Positions 1 through 10,800 of a stretch of DNA of 64,000 bases are shown here, piece by piece. This DNA comes from Polytrichum commune (lineage: Eukaryota; Streptophyta; Polytrichopsida; Polytrichales; Polytrichaceae). Position 1 is the first letter of the stretch; every line of letters begins with the position of its first letter. Where the stretch lies: positions 29,946,001 to 30,010,000 of the forward strand of contig OX485806.1 of NCBI GenBank assembly GCA_950295325.1. Direction: 5' to 3'. The translations under genes and the position numbers were made by a program. The notes below the pieces were generated by a model. The model searched no databases. It was given only the letters and a program-made list of their open reading frames with translations, and had not been told where the DNA came from.

Positions 1-2440
1 GTTTAATTGGCGGTCGCTAGCTCGCCGCATGATTTCGAGTTGCCACCATAGCTTGTGTGCTCTATAGCGATGGATTGGAGCAATGAAGGGAAGGGGGCGC
101 CGGGGGGGGGGGGGGTTACTATTTGGAGTTATGTGTTGCTATAACCTTTTTGCGATGTTATCAATTCTTACAGAGTAACTTATGTCATGTTTTTTTGTGT
201 GTGTACTAACTATTCATGTTATTTGGGTAGAAAATGATATTCTTAGTCAATTGTTATAGTGTTGCGTAACCCTAAATGGTAATCCACGCTAATAGGATTG
301 TTTAGTGTAGTTACAAATGAAACCGATTTAGTTTGAGAAATGACCGGTTGAAGTTCAAGACTTCATGAAACTTACGCATCGATTTAGAGGGATTTGTAAA
401 TATACCCCAATTTGATAAAGAAAACCGAAGGATGTCAACATGTAACCTTTGGACTTGGAAACACTAGGGTTTGGACTAATTATACTCGAAAATCTCCCAC
501 AAACATTGGGACAGAGAACGTTCCCTGCTCTTTTTCATTCTTGAAGACGTTTTAAACCTTGAAGAGATAAAATCATTCATAACACTACTCAACTCTAAGG
601 TGATGCATTCGTAGTGCTGAGAATTCAGGGCATTTTAAAGGAAGAATATCCCACTTATGTTGGGCCACCTTCACAAAATGAATAGTACTCAGGCTGAGTA
701 CGGTTCATTATGTGGAGGTGGTCCGGAAAATGGGTTTACCTCAAAAATATAATACTAAAATGAATAGCATAATGGTTTTAAAAAGGTCGGGCTAGAGTGA
801 TTGCGGAAGGTTGGCTTGCCCACCATGTAGGGCTAGACCAAGTTGTGCATGTGAAGCTTGTTAGTGCAAAGAGTATGGATTGTGATGTTCCATGTGGGCT
901 TTAAGGTAGGACCATAGGCTGCCCTTTTAGAAAAGGAACAAGGGCCTATGCCTTAGTAAGAAAGAAAGAAAAGAAAAGAAAAAATAATGCTCGTAGCAGG
1001 TACCGGCGTGAATGTGAGCCCGTTGACCTAATGTTGATCACAGTTGTCCGTGATGCAGCTTAAGGTATTTTGCCTCTTTGGGAGGCGGGCTTGGATGGTG
1101 TGTTAGTATTTTCCAAATTCATGAAGGTGGGGGGGACGGGTGTTTGTTTATTGTGAAGTTTTCTTTTGTTTAGGACAAGGTATGTAAGGTATTTGATGGC
1201 ATTTTGGTGTATGGTTTTCATGAGAGTTTTAATGTTGGGTTTTGGGATTTTAAGGTTGGTAAGTTTCTTAATTGAGTGTTCGTGTATAGCCCCTCATACT
1301 CCGGCTGTGATAGTAATGAGGGGGTTGGTTTTCCAACCATTGTTTTGTAAATTGTGAATTAGTGGGTCATATTTGGTATGTTTACGTGTGAGAGCCTGGT
1401 CGGGGAATCTGTCATGGGAGTATGTGAATTCAATGAGTTGAACTGTGAGTGTAGGGGAGGGTGTGATTGGTGTTTGTGTTTGGTTCGGGGCTCCCATTAT
1501 GCAAAGGACGTCTGGCCTAAGTTTAGCTTGGCATTGGCAGGTTGATTGTGAGCATGTGCATTTGAGTAGCCACTTTGGGATTGTTTGTTATGTGGTTTGT
1601 TGTTGAAAGTGCTTGCATTGGTCAATGTGAAGAACCTTATTTGGAACCTAAACCCTATGCCTTAGTAATGTTATATGTTAGTTCTAAGATGTGTTATGAA
1701 ATAATACATTCCAAGGGTGCTTGAGAGATATCACAAAAATACAAATTGTAAAACACCATCACAAGACTTGTGTTGCCTTAGTAGATGATGAAGCATCAAC
1801 AAAACTTAGGTTAAAAACCAGGACCTCTCCTAATGTAGTTATCATCATGGGAAGTGCATGTTTGTTAATTCCTTAACTGAATACATAGGTCCTCCCAATC
1901 ATATTCACTATTAAGTGTGGACTTCTTAACAAAATTCTAAAGATGTAGTCCACTTTCAATCATACACATGTTGTCTTTTATGATGTTTGATCTTTGATTC
2001 TCACCGAACCGCACACCAATCAAATATAGATGTTCAATTAAGAAAAATAGTTGAATAACACCCACATACCTTCTGGAGGATAAGCATACAAATTAAGGTC
2101 AAGATGTTGGAGGTACTCAATAACTACACTTACCGAAAACTAATTGCTTAAATATACTTGTTCAAAGCAAGATCCAGTCTATTCAATTTGAGAGTCCTTA
2201 TTTGGAACGTTTTGGCCAATATGGGTTACTAAGTGTTCAAACGGATGTTGCCAGACTTCAAAAACATCGTGGGCATGAGTAAGCAAGCATAAATCCAATC
2301 AAAACTTTCCTCATTTTCTTGGTGTTAAATGGCATTAAAGAATCTTATGCACGATATTCTTCTTATAGATTCCTCGTGTCAAACTCAGGACAACACACAA
2401 CAACCTGAAGTTTATCACCTCTATCCAGTATCTAGAATTT
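1..2440. other. Gene-free stretch
   Basis: No coding region could be supported. A poly-G run lies near 107-117 and the rest is AT-rich single-copy-looking sequence. The short open frames on both strands lack splice-consistent neighbours and resemble nothing known to me. Confidence 0.5.
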
Positions 2441-2449
2441 AAGGTGAAA

Positions 2450-2680
2450 GTCTACCAAACCCCTGGATATTGGGAGAGAGATGAAAGAGAAGAAACGCTG
2501 ACCCCTAATGGGATCAACATGATTGAAATGCCCGTGCGACCCACCCTTGATATTATGTCCACTGGACATAATATCAGTGGTGCAGGAATACTAACCCCTC
2601 TCGGGGTGGGCACTGTAGAAACTGGGGTGACCAAGTTTGGCCATGTGTTGGTGCGGTTGTAGTGCTTGTAGGGGCAAAGG
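2450..2680 (-). repeat. Partial copy of the SINE-body sequence
   Basis: On the minus strand this carries a block (GTCCAGTGGACAT preceded by CCCGAGAGGGGT) that matches the body of the SINE-like element at 28.73-29.13 kb. The tRNA-like head is absent, so it looks like a 5'-truncated or degraded relative. The match was made by eye and its ends are approximate. Confidence 0.4.
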
Positions 2681-2927
2681 TTATAACTTTGTGGGGTGGA
2701 TGTTGAGTCATGAGCCTTCCATTAGTTTATTGTGATATCTTTTATTTATTGATCTGGATATTGGGACATAGGTGATGAACATTAGGAACCATGGATAGTC
2801 CATCTTGTGAAACATGAAATTAAATTGTTGACTAGAACAAAGCAAATCTCAACTAAACATTGATGATGATGATGCTCCTCCAATGCAACAAAGTTTGTGG
2901 GCCTAACTTGGATACATATCTTAATCA

Positions 2928-3830
2928 GACATCTATAATGGAGTGGCATGTGCTTAGGTGTGGATCCAAGAACGGACACTAAAGAGAGACATGTGTTTAA
3001 GATATTAATATGTGTAATTAGGTTGCCTTTGCAAATGGGTTGCCTCTTTACCCAAGCAAATGACATTGGGTCAAAATTATATCACAAAGATTGAAGACTT
3101 TGTTTGTTTAATAATAAAACAACTCCAATACAAAAAAGTCTTGTAGTTTATAACTAGGATAATAAATATCCAAAGTAGTTTGGAATATTGAAAAATTAGC
3201 GTGGGGTAACCTAATGGCACATATCAATGAAACTACTCAAAATTTGTTACTCCTTAAGCAAATCGTTGATCTTTCATTTTTGAATTTATCGTGTCAAAAT
3301 TGCACCTCTCAAATAGATGAGATATCTTCATGTTATTGAAGATTTTCAGCTTTAAATACACAACTTGAGTGTCCTCGGATGCAATTATATATTTACTATC
3401 TTAATCATCAACGTCGCATATGACTATATCTATTTCCTCTTTCACAGAAGATAAGCTACTAAATAAAACTTCTAACCCATAAATATATATAAATCTATGA
3501 TGTTAATGACTTGATGTCAAATGAGGTTCATATAAATTCTATATATAGATCGTGTATTAAGCCCCTTGGTTCTGTAAGGGTTGATCAATGTACTCTAGGT
3601 TCAATTGTCAACATGTACATCAGGAGAAACCTAAGAAGCATTAATTAGTACCTTCACATTGACAATGAATAAGATACTCGCAGGAGCTCCGGAAATCGTG
3701 ACGAAAGTGGCTGCGTCCTCAGTTTGGAGTCCTAATTATCGTCTTGTACGAATAGCATGATTCATTTAATATATCCCACATGAACAGAAAGTAGGCGCAG
3801 AGCTAAAAGTGTCTATTTTAGGCCCACTTA
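2928..3830 (+). repeat. R1 repeat copy split by an insertion
   Basis: R1 is my name for a dispersed repeat of about 300 bp. It begins near TGGACACCTATATTTGAGTGG and ends near AGAAAAGTGTCCA. Here the 5' part lies at about 2928-3012 and the 3' part at about 3658-3830, separated by about 645 bp of other sequence. The insert begins with a segment (about 3013-3080) that recurs inverted at 26740-26812, so this is a nested insertion. Ends are approximate. Confidence 0.55.
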
Positions 3831-4539
3831 GGTTACTGCCTGACCTGAGAACATCATCAAATTCAGACCTGATCATGAGGAGGGATGGATGGATTGATTG
3901 ATTGCTTGATTGATTGAGGCGCAGCTTGCAGAACCGGAGAGAAATTAGGCATCTCACATCATACATGCATCTGAATAATTTGATTCCTCCAAAACCGAAG
4001 TCACTCGAACTATTTCGATCGCTGACCTTGTCAATACTTGCAATTCAATGCGCTTCAACTATGAATGGGTAGCTGCCATGGTCCAAAAACCCGGCAGCAT
4101 TTGACACCGGATTATATTCTTGGGGTTAAGCTATGTCATCGACGGCGCATCCACTCTACCGGTTCGGTGTTTCCGAGAGCCAGGCGGGTGGTGATGATGA
4201 TCATGTGTAGACAATTAGGATCATCGTGACTTGATTGACATTAATGCAGTGTTGCCTGAGGTGCGGTGTCTTAGAAGGAGCAGATCATCAACCAGTGGTT
4301 TCTGCAGGTTTAATTTGAGCTTCTGATCCGATCATCGCATTGCAACTTTGGCATCTGCTCACATTCAAGTTGACCTTTGAATGAGTACAAGTAAGTTAGA
4401 GCTTGAGTCGACATTCATCGTGTTTTCGCCCTTTCCGTGATTGCAAGGGCGAGGGATTATAAATAGATAGATATAGATAGGTTTGCGCAAAGAAAAGCTC
4501 TGATCTTTCTAAGTTGCTTATACGGATTTTAGTCCACGC

Positions 4540-5548
4540 AAATCTCTCCTGCACAGTTGCGCGCCGATCGAAAGCTGCCTCCACTTCCGTAAAGGAATTA
4601 GCACTTTTCCATGTCACCTGCAACCTCCGATGTCAGTGTTCAGAAGCATCGAGTTGCTTAAAAATATAATCCCATTTGGCATTTTCAGTGTGGCAATATC
4701 ACATCTTTGAGTTTTTCATCCTATGTGTGCCTTCCGAATCAACTTCTAGGCAGAATAATTCAAAGGCACGATTAACGAAATCTGCATTGTAAGATTGAGG
4801 GGGCATCTTCAGTAGTTAATAAATCTCCGACTGCTAGAATCAGTTCGATTTAGGGGAGAGAATTCATACCATCATCGCTGTCGATCAACTTTGTAGCCGA
4901 CCGAAGTAAGGTCATCCATAGGCGCGTGCTGCTCCAACCTCCGATTGCCGGAAGAAGCATCGAGTTGCTTACAATCTCATTTGCACGTCGAAATCTATGA
5001 TGTGTTGGTGGCAGCAGCGTGGTACATCTTCCAGTCATTCATTCTATCTCTAGTACCTGCATCAACATTTAGGCAGAATTCCAAAAAACACGATTGTCGC
5101 AATTTCGCATTGTAAGATTGACAACACCCACAGTAATAGTCAAACCTCCGGCTCCTAGACCTGATTCAAAATAAGAGAGAATCCTGGCATGGGTCGGACC
5201 ATCAGTCTCGATCAAATTTGCAGCCAAGCAAACTAATTAAGGTCGGCCACAGTTGCTCCTTCAACCTCCGGTTGCAGGAAGAAGCATCAAGTTGCTTCCA
5301 TTCCCATTTTGACGTCGAAATTTGTGCTGTGTTGCAGGTAGCGGCGTGGTGCATCTTCGAGTCAATTTCATTCTATCGCTGCCCGCATCAGCTTGTAAGC
5401 AGAACTCAAAGACACAATTGTCGAAATTTGCATTGTAAGATTGACATCGTTGTAAGTTCGAAATAGGAGACAATTCTGGCATGGGACAGGCCATTAGTGT
5501 CGATCCAGTTTGCAGCCAAGCGAACTAATTAAGGTCGGCCACAGCACC
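4540..5548 (+). repeat. Degenerate tandem array upstream of the disordered-protein gene
   Basis: Three units and a partial fourth (about 4540-4856, 4857-5175, 5176-5467, 5468-5548) repeat the same order of landmarks: GAAGCATCGAGTTGCTT, then GCATTGTAAGATTGA, then GGAGAGAAT..TGGCAT, then TTTGCAGCCAAGC and AAGGTCGGCCACAG. Unit length is about 290-320 bp. The last partial unit ends about 13 bp before the likely start codon at 5561. It may be untranslated leader or a leader intron, since each unit offers a CAG-type acceptor. Confidence 0.8.
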
Positions 5549-5560
5549 ACCGTGACGACG

Positions 5561-8500
5561 ATGCTTGCAGCTGCTATGCCGGAGAGAGAAACCGAAATGA
5601 CGCAGTCACGAAGCCCCAGGCACGCCATATCAGGTGAGAACCTAGGGCAATCCGGGGGCGAGATCATGTCATTCAAGCTCCCTCGGATCGACGACGACGG
5701 CACCGAAATCTCCCTCAAGGAATGGCACCTCGCTCCCCCTTCGTCTCCACGCATCTCCGATCCCGCAGTCACCTCCCCTCGCAGCGGATCGATGTTCAAA
5801 GGCGCAAGTGTGCGCACCCGGTTCACGTCGCTGGAATTACCGAAAGATCTATCAGAAGAGCTTTGCAAGCTCCCAGTCCCACTCGAGAACGAGGATTCAA
5901 CCACCGCCATGACTACTACTACCACCACCCCAGGGATGTCGATCCTCCCAAACAACAATTTCGAGGAGGAGCTGGAGCAATCCCTAGGGCACCACCACCA
6001 ACAACAACAAACTCTGCTAGGTGACAATGACACCCTAGGTGGTGGTGACCACCACCCCCACCACCTGGATGACTTCCTGGAGTCTCCAAAGACTCCAAAG
6101 AAGGGCGGGATTGCATTCGACGTCAATCTGGACGCGGAGAATTTGTTGGAGTCATCGAGGAGTAGTAGCCGTGTCAACCCACTTCGCGTTTCGTTCATCG
6201 ACGAGATCCCGGTGGGTGCGGACGAGGAGGAACGGACTCCGAGCCCTCTCAAAGTGCGCAACAAGTCACCCACCAAACCCCGCGGGATGAATGGCAGCCA
6301 TGGCCATCATCATCCAAAGAGTCCGAAAAGTCCCAAGAGTCCAAGAAGCTCGAATTCGAGTCCGGGTTTCCCACCATGGGAGAGTTCGACAAAAGTGAGG
6401 CCACTACCAACTCCGGTTCCAAAGAAACCCACAGTGCAGCCAACGTCGCACGGGATGAAGGGATCGAAGAAGGTGGGAGTGACGGCTGTGATTCCTCGCG
6501 GCCATTCCATGGAATCGAGGCCTGGCGCGTTGTCATCAAGGTAAGTGAGTGAGTCTTGATGGGTGGACATTAATTAAACTAGCTCTTCACTCAGCTCTTG
6601 TACGATGTGAAACACGCAATTATTAGTGCAAGATCGTCAGAAAAAGCCAAATCGTCATGCCCGTAGTCATTTTCCTCATAAGGTAGACGTGCCTAATTAG
6701 ATGGATACTGTCCCTCTCTGCACCCACTTCTCGTAGGTGATGAAACACACAATTACTGCAAGACGATTAGCAAATCCAAATCGTGCCTATAGCCATTTGC
6801 CTCATAATTTTCAGAGCTCATATGAATATCTTACTCATTATAAAAGTGACTATTCTTTTCGTGCTCATCAAGTGGTCATATAAGGTCCCCCAAAAAACCA
6901 TGTTGATTAGAACAGTTAACATACCTTGAGCACATAGTCCACTTTTTTTTTTTTATTAACGCATCTCTTCTTGGTGCCAGTTCTTAGAACCACACCTACC
7001 CACATACCACTCAAAATAAGGGCATCCAAAGTATTGTTGTGTTCAATTTAGGCACGTCTACCTTAATTTCCGTCAGAGTTCGTATGAATATTTTTTCAAT
7101 TGTCAAAGTGGAGATTCTCTTATTGAATCTGTCAGACAGGTCCTCCCAATCATGTTGATGACAATTGGGCCGAGAATGGTTAACGAATTCCAAGTACCCG
7201 AGATTTTTCCTTGAAGTCCGTTCTTAGATCCACATGACCTAATCACATATCACTCAAATTTATGGGTGTCCATGGAAGATGAGTATCGGAATTGTATCGG
7301 TCTGCTTATCTTAGCCAGTGTCAATTTCAGGAGTGAGATTCGGAGTGACTCCAGCCTTAGGTCGAACTCTGGCTCATGGCCACGGATCGGAAGGTCTGCT
7401 TCAGATGCACAATTCTATGACAACGAGTCTGCCTCCAAGCTCATCACGAATTCCTTCACCGGCTCACCAGTCCATTCCACCAGGGAAGATATGATGATCA
7501 GCCAACCTGGGAGCACGAACTTCGTGCCCCAAAGTAACGGAGGTCACAAGATCCACAACGTGGAGCCTGCGTATGATAGTGACAATGACGAGGTAAGGAT
7601 TCTTTACGCATGGGTTTTGGAGTCTGGAGCTAGAACTTAAGGTAAGCTATGTGGGTCTCTATGTAGTCACTCTTCTTGATTGGACACCTACATGTGAGTG
7701 GTATATGGCAAGGCTTGTACTTAACAATGAATGCTAAACTGACACGTGTTATGATGAGATTGGACTATAATATGAAGATTATTCTAGGTTCAATTATTAA
7801 CACAATTGGGTGGGTTTATGCGACTTTATAAAGAGAGATTTTTCATTTTCATCTCTTATAACTCTTGCATCTCAACTTTATTTATGAAGCTTGAAATACC
7901 AATCTTTGTGGTTGGTAACTGCTCCCCGATACAACTGTTTTCTGAGACGATCCAATGGCTATGATTGTGTGTGGAGTTGGAAGTGTCCACAATAGGCCCG
8001 TATAACATACATTATTGTGGGCACTTCCAACTTCACAAACAATTTTGACCATTGGATTGAATCAAGAGTTTCAAGTTGAATCTGAAGTGGAGTTGAGGTG
8101 CAAAAGTTATAACAAGGGTCAAAGGTGAAGATATTGAAGTCTCTTTGGATGATCACATGACCTTTCAAATTGTGTTCCATATTGAACCTAGAATGGTGTT
8201 CATCTTTTAAACGCATAGTCCAATTCAATCGTAACACGTGTCTTTTCACTGTCTATTCTTGATTAGAACCCTTGTCATGTACCAATCAATATTTGTGTGT
8301 CCGATTACGAAAAGTGACCACATAAGAACCGCATACCTCAGTAGAGCATCATTAGTCCACTTCTTCATGGTAGGGAGGTCCCAATGCGAGATGGAGTTTT
8401 TTTGAATTGAGTGCACTAGAAGTGGAGCAAAAAACCGATCTCTTATCGGATCTCTTATTTTGTTTTGTTTTCCTATTGCTAACTTGGCATGGGAGAGGGG

Positions 8501-10260
8501 TAATAGTGCTATGAATCAACTTTTGATAGGGGACCCAAATGAGGATAATGCAGATGAGGAGGTATAATCCATTTAGTAGGTTTCTTTTGTGGTTAACCCT
8601 GGAGTTTGATCATGTCGACATTCTTCTTAACCTAGAAAATCATTTGTAGTTGATGATCCCCTCTCTATGATCTCTGGTCACGAGGGTGGAGCTTTCAGAG
8701 TCAGTATTCAGGGAGATTTTTGAGCATAATCAGTCAAAATCCTACTGTTTCCAAGTCCAACCGGTTACCATTGTGATATTTCAGTTTTTCTTTATCAATT
8801 TGAGTTATGTACCATAGATTCCTCTAAAATGATCAGTAAGTCTCCTGAAGTCTAAACCTCAGCCGGTTATTTCCCAAACTCAACCAGTTCATTTGTAACT
8901 AGCAGTCGTTTCTCCCGTTTATTGCCTTCAGTGTACTTGGCCCGAAATTTAGGCAGCCAAATTAAGAGCTGTCATTATCCTTTGTAATGGTCAGGGCCGG
9001 TTATCTAGCTGACGTATTTATTCTTGATTGGAGACGAGGAGGCACTTTGTCACCCATAATTGATGACCATGTCATAAGGTGATCACTACGTTTGATCAAT
9101 TACACATGCTACCTTATCATGTTGGTTGCAGTAGGCGTCCAATAAATTATCTCAACAATATCACGTCTTGATAGGTTGAGCGCCTACTGCAATCTATGAT
9201 AAGGTTCTTCGCATTCATTACCTAGTTCGTAAAGAACAAACTTAGTTGTGGTGTCATTCCAAACGAACGAACTTTTGATAGTAATGGACTAACCTTTCAA
9301 AGAAACAAACGAATCTTTCAAATTTGATGAAGTAGATTTGCCTAAATCAAACATAGCAATAAAGTGGACACCTACATTTGAATGATTTGTGCTCAAAAAT
9401 ATGCTAACCATTCTAGATTCAACAATCAGCATGATTGTGGGACCTATATGACCACTTATCGAGCAGATAAATGTTCACTTTAATAGTGAACAAGATATTC
9501 ATATGAACCCTGAATATTATGAGGCAAACGCCTACAAACACAATTTGGATTCGCTCATCATCTCCGACGAAGTGAGTGGTACATATCCTCCGAGAAGCAG
9601 GTGCAGAGAGAAAAGTATACGAATAACACACAACTACCTTACATACAATCACTCCAGACAATCACTCCAGACATTCGCCTGACAAGGCGTGTCCAATCCG
9701 TAAAACTGTGTCACATCTTTACATCAAAGACACGCAGAAATGACGATCTTCTGAATACGCGCCCTGATTGCAGGAAGCAAACTGGCCGAGCTTGCGAAGG
9801 ATATGTTGAACTCATTCATTGCTTTTTCTCATTGTTATGACTCCAGGACACCAGAGTGGGGATGCTCTGCGGCGGCGAGCCCAGCGACTTCGCCAAGCTC
9901 TTGAGCAAGCTGTGCCTCTCAAGGTCATCTGGACCCAAGTCATCGCTGCTGGAGCCAACTCACAAGATGACCCGATCGAACTCCACCCCTGCATCCACGA
10001 CACTCAATCTACCAAACTCTCATCACCAGCGTCACAACTCCAGCAACTTCCATCATAACAGTAGTAGTGCTGCAGCAGCAGCGGCCCCCCACAACTTCCC
10101 ACTCGGGCGTCACGCGAGCTTGAAGCTGCTCCAAGAGTGCTGCTCCATGGGTCCGACTCCCGTGTACAATGTGCAGAAGCCGCGCAAGATCCGAGACCAC
10201 GAACCGCATCGCCATTTCTACAAGACCATCTCCAAGTCCCTCGACCAGAAGCTCAAGTAA
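5561..10260 (+). CDS. Disordered Ser/Pro/His-rich protein, unknown function (3 exons)
   Basis: Exons 5561-6540, 7331-7592 and 9847-10260 join in frame to 551 residues. The junctions are a GTAAGT donor to a TTTCAG acceptor, then a GTAAGG donor to a CTCCAG acceptor, and the flanking reading frames agree at both. I do not recognise the family. The protein is low complexity: a Gln/His run near residue 145, SPKSPKSPR near 255, poly-Ala near 490. Basophilic-kinase-like sites (RSAS, RHAS, RGHS) recur, and the C-terminal 60 residues are more ordered and basic. The first ATG after the upstream array is 5561, with a second in-frame ATG at 5576. At the 3' end the TAA overlaps a strong donor (AA|GTAAGT); splicing to the CAG near 11023 would add only one Ser before a stop, so the protein end hardly changes. 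A signalling or scaffold role is a guess. Confidence 0.7.
6590..7272 (-). repeat. Nested R1 repeat copies in intron 1 of the disordered-protein gene
   Basis: A nearly full minus-strand R1 copy (about 6712-7026) lies between the two halves of an older minus-strand copy (about 6590-6700 and 7027-7272). An 18-bp segment containing AGGTAGACGTGCCTAA at about 6682 recurs inverted near 7048. Together they fill almost all of the intron 6541-7330. Confidence 0.6.
7666..8312. mobile_element. Foldback (long inverted repeat) element in intron 2
   Basis: Two arms of about 320 bp face each other. From 7666 rightward and from 8312 leftward the sequences share, in order, ATTGGACAC, GACACGTGTTA, ATTCTAGGTTCAAT, CTTATAACTCTTGCA (with drift) and an inner stem GTTGGAAGTG. 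The inner arms (about 7942-7994 and 8011-8065) are the best preserved. The outer ends resemble the 5' end of the R1 repeat, so R1 may be derived from the arms of such elements. It lies inside the intron 7593-9846. Confidence 0.65.
9112..9207. repeat. Short inverted-repeat hairpin
   Basis: The arms ACCTTATCATG..TTGCAGTAGGCG and CGCCTACTGCAA..ATGATAAGGT face each other across about 35 bp. The stem is close to 30 bp with a few mismatches. It lies within intron 2 of the disordered-protein gene and could be a miniature foldback insertion. Confidence 0.6.
9364..9652 (+). repeat. R1 repeat copy
   Basis: This is a forward copy with both ends visible: TGGACACCTACATTTGA at the start, and GCAGAGAGAAAAGT followed by ACACACAACTACCTT at the end. 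About 60 bp of the 5' third are missing relative to other copies. It lies about 200 bp upstream of exon 3 of the disordered-protein gene. Confidence 0.65.
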
Positions 10261-10324
10261 GTCTTGTCTCTCTTGTCTCTCTTGTCTTCCTTCCTTCCTC
10301 GCTCAAATTGCTAAAACTATTCAA

Positions 10325-10800
10325 TCACTTGTCTTGATTGAACACCTATATTTAAGTGGTGTAAGAATAGGTCCTGTAAAGAAAAGGAAAAAGGAGCATC
10401 ATGGCTTTGGCACCAACATGACTAAGGGCTTGTTGGCCTTGAGGTTGTTCATGAACTCCATGAGATGGGAATGTCTTCCTTAAGATGTAATGCCTTCCTT
10501 TCATACGGCGGGCACTATGTGAATGTGTTGCTCTTATATTGTACGTGTCTTTTAGGTACCCATCCATAAGGGGATTTTGTGAGGACCGTTGCTTGTTTCT
10601 GCTTAGATTGCCTTAGGCCTTGGATCTAAGAACAGACAGTGGGAAGGTGTCATGTGTTTAAGAGAGATTGGCATGCTTGCTCAATATTTGTTAACTATTC
10701 TAGGTTTAAGAGTCAGCATAATTGGGTGGGGGGGCATTCTATGAGCATTCAAGAAGAACGAGAATCAGATCCACTTTGATAGAAAATCGGTCGATACTTG
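10325..10800 (+). repeat. R1 repeat copy, interrupted
   Basis: The 5' end (ACACCTATATTTAAGTGG) is at about 10325 and the continuation (GGATCTAAGAACAGACA to CACTTTGATAG) at about 10617-10790, with unrelated sequence between. It lies just beyond the stop codon of the disordered-protein gene, so the 3' untranslated region probably contains part of it. Confidence 0.5.
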
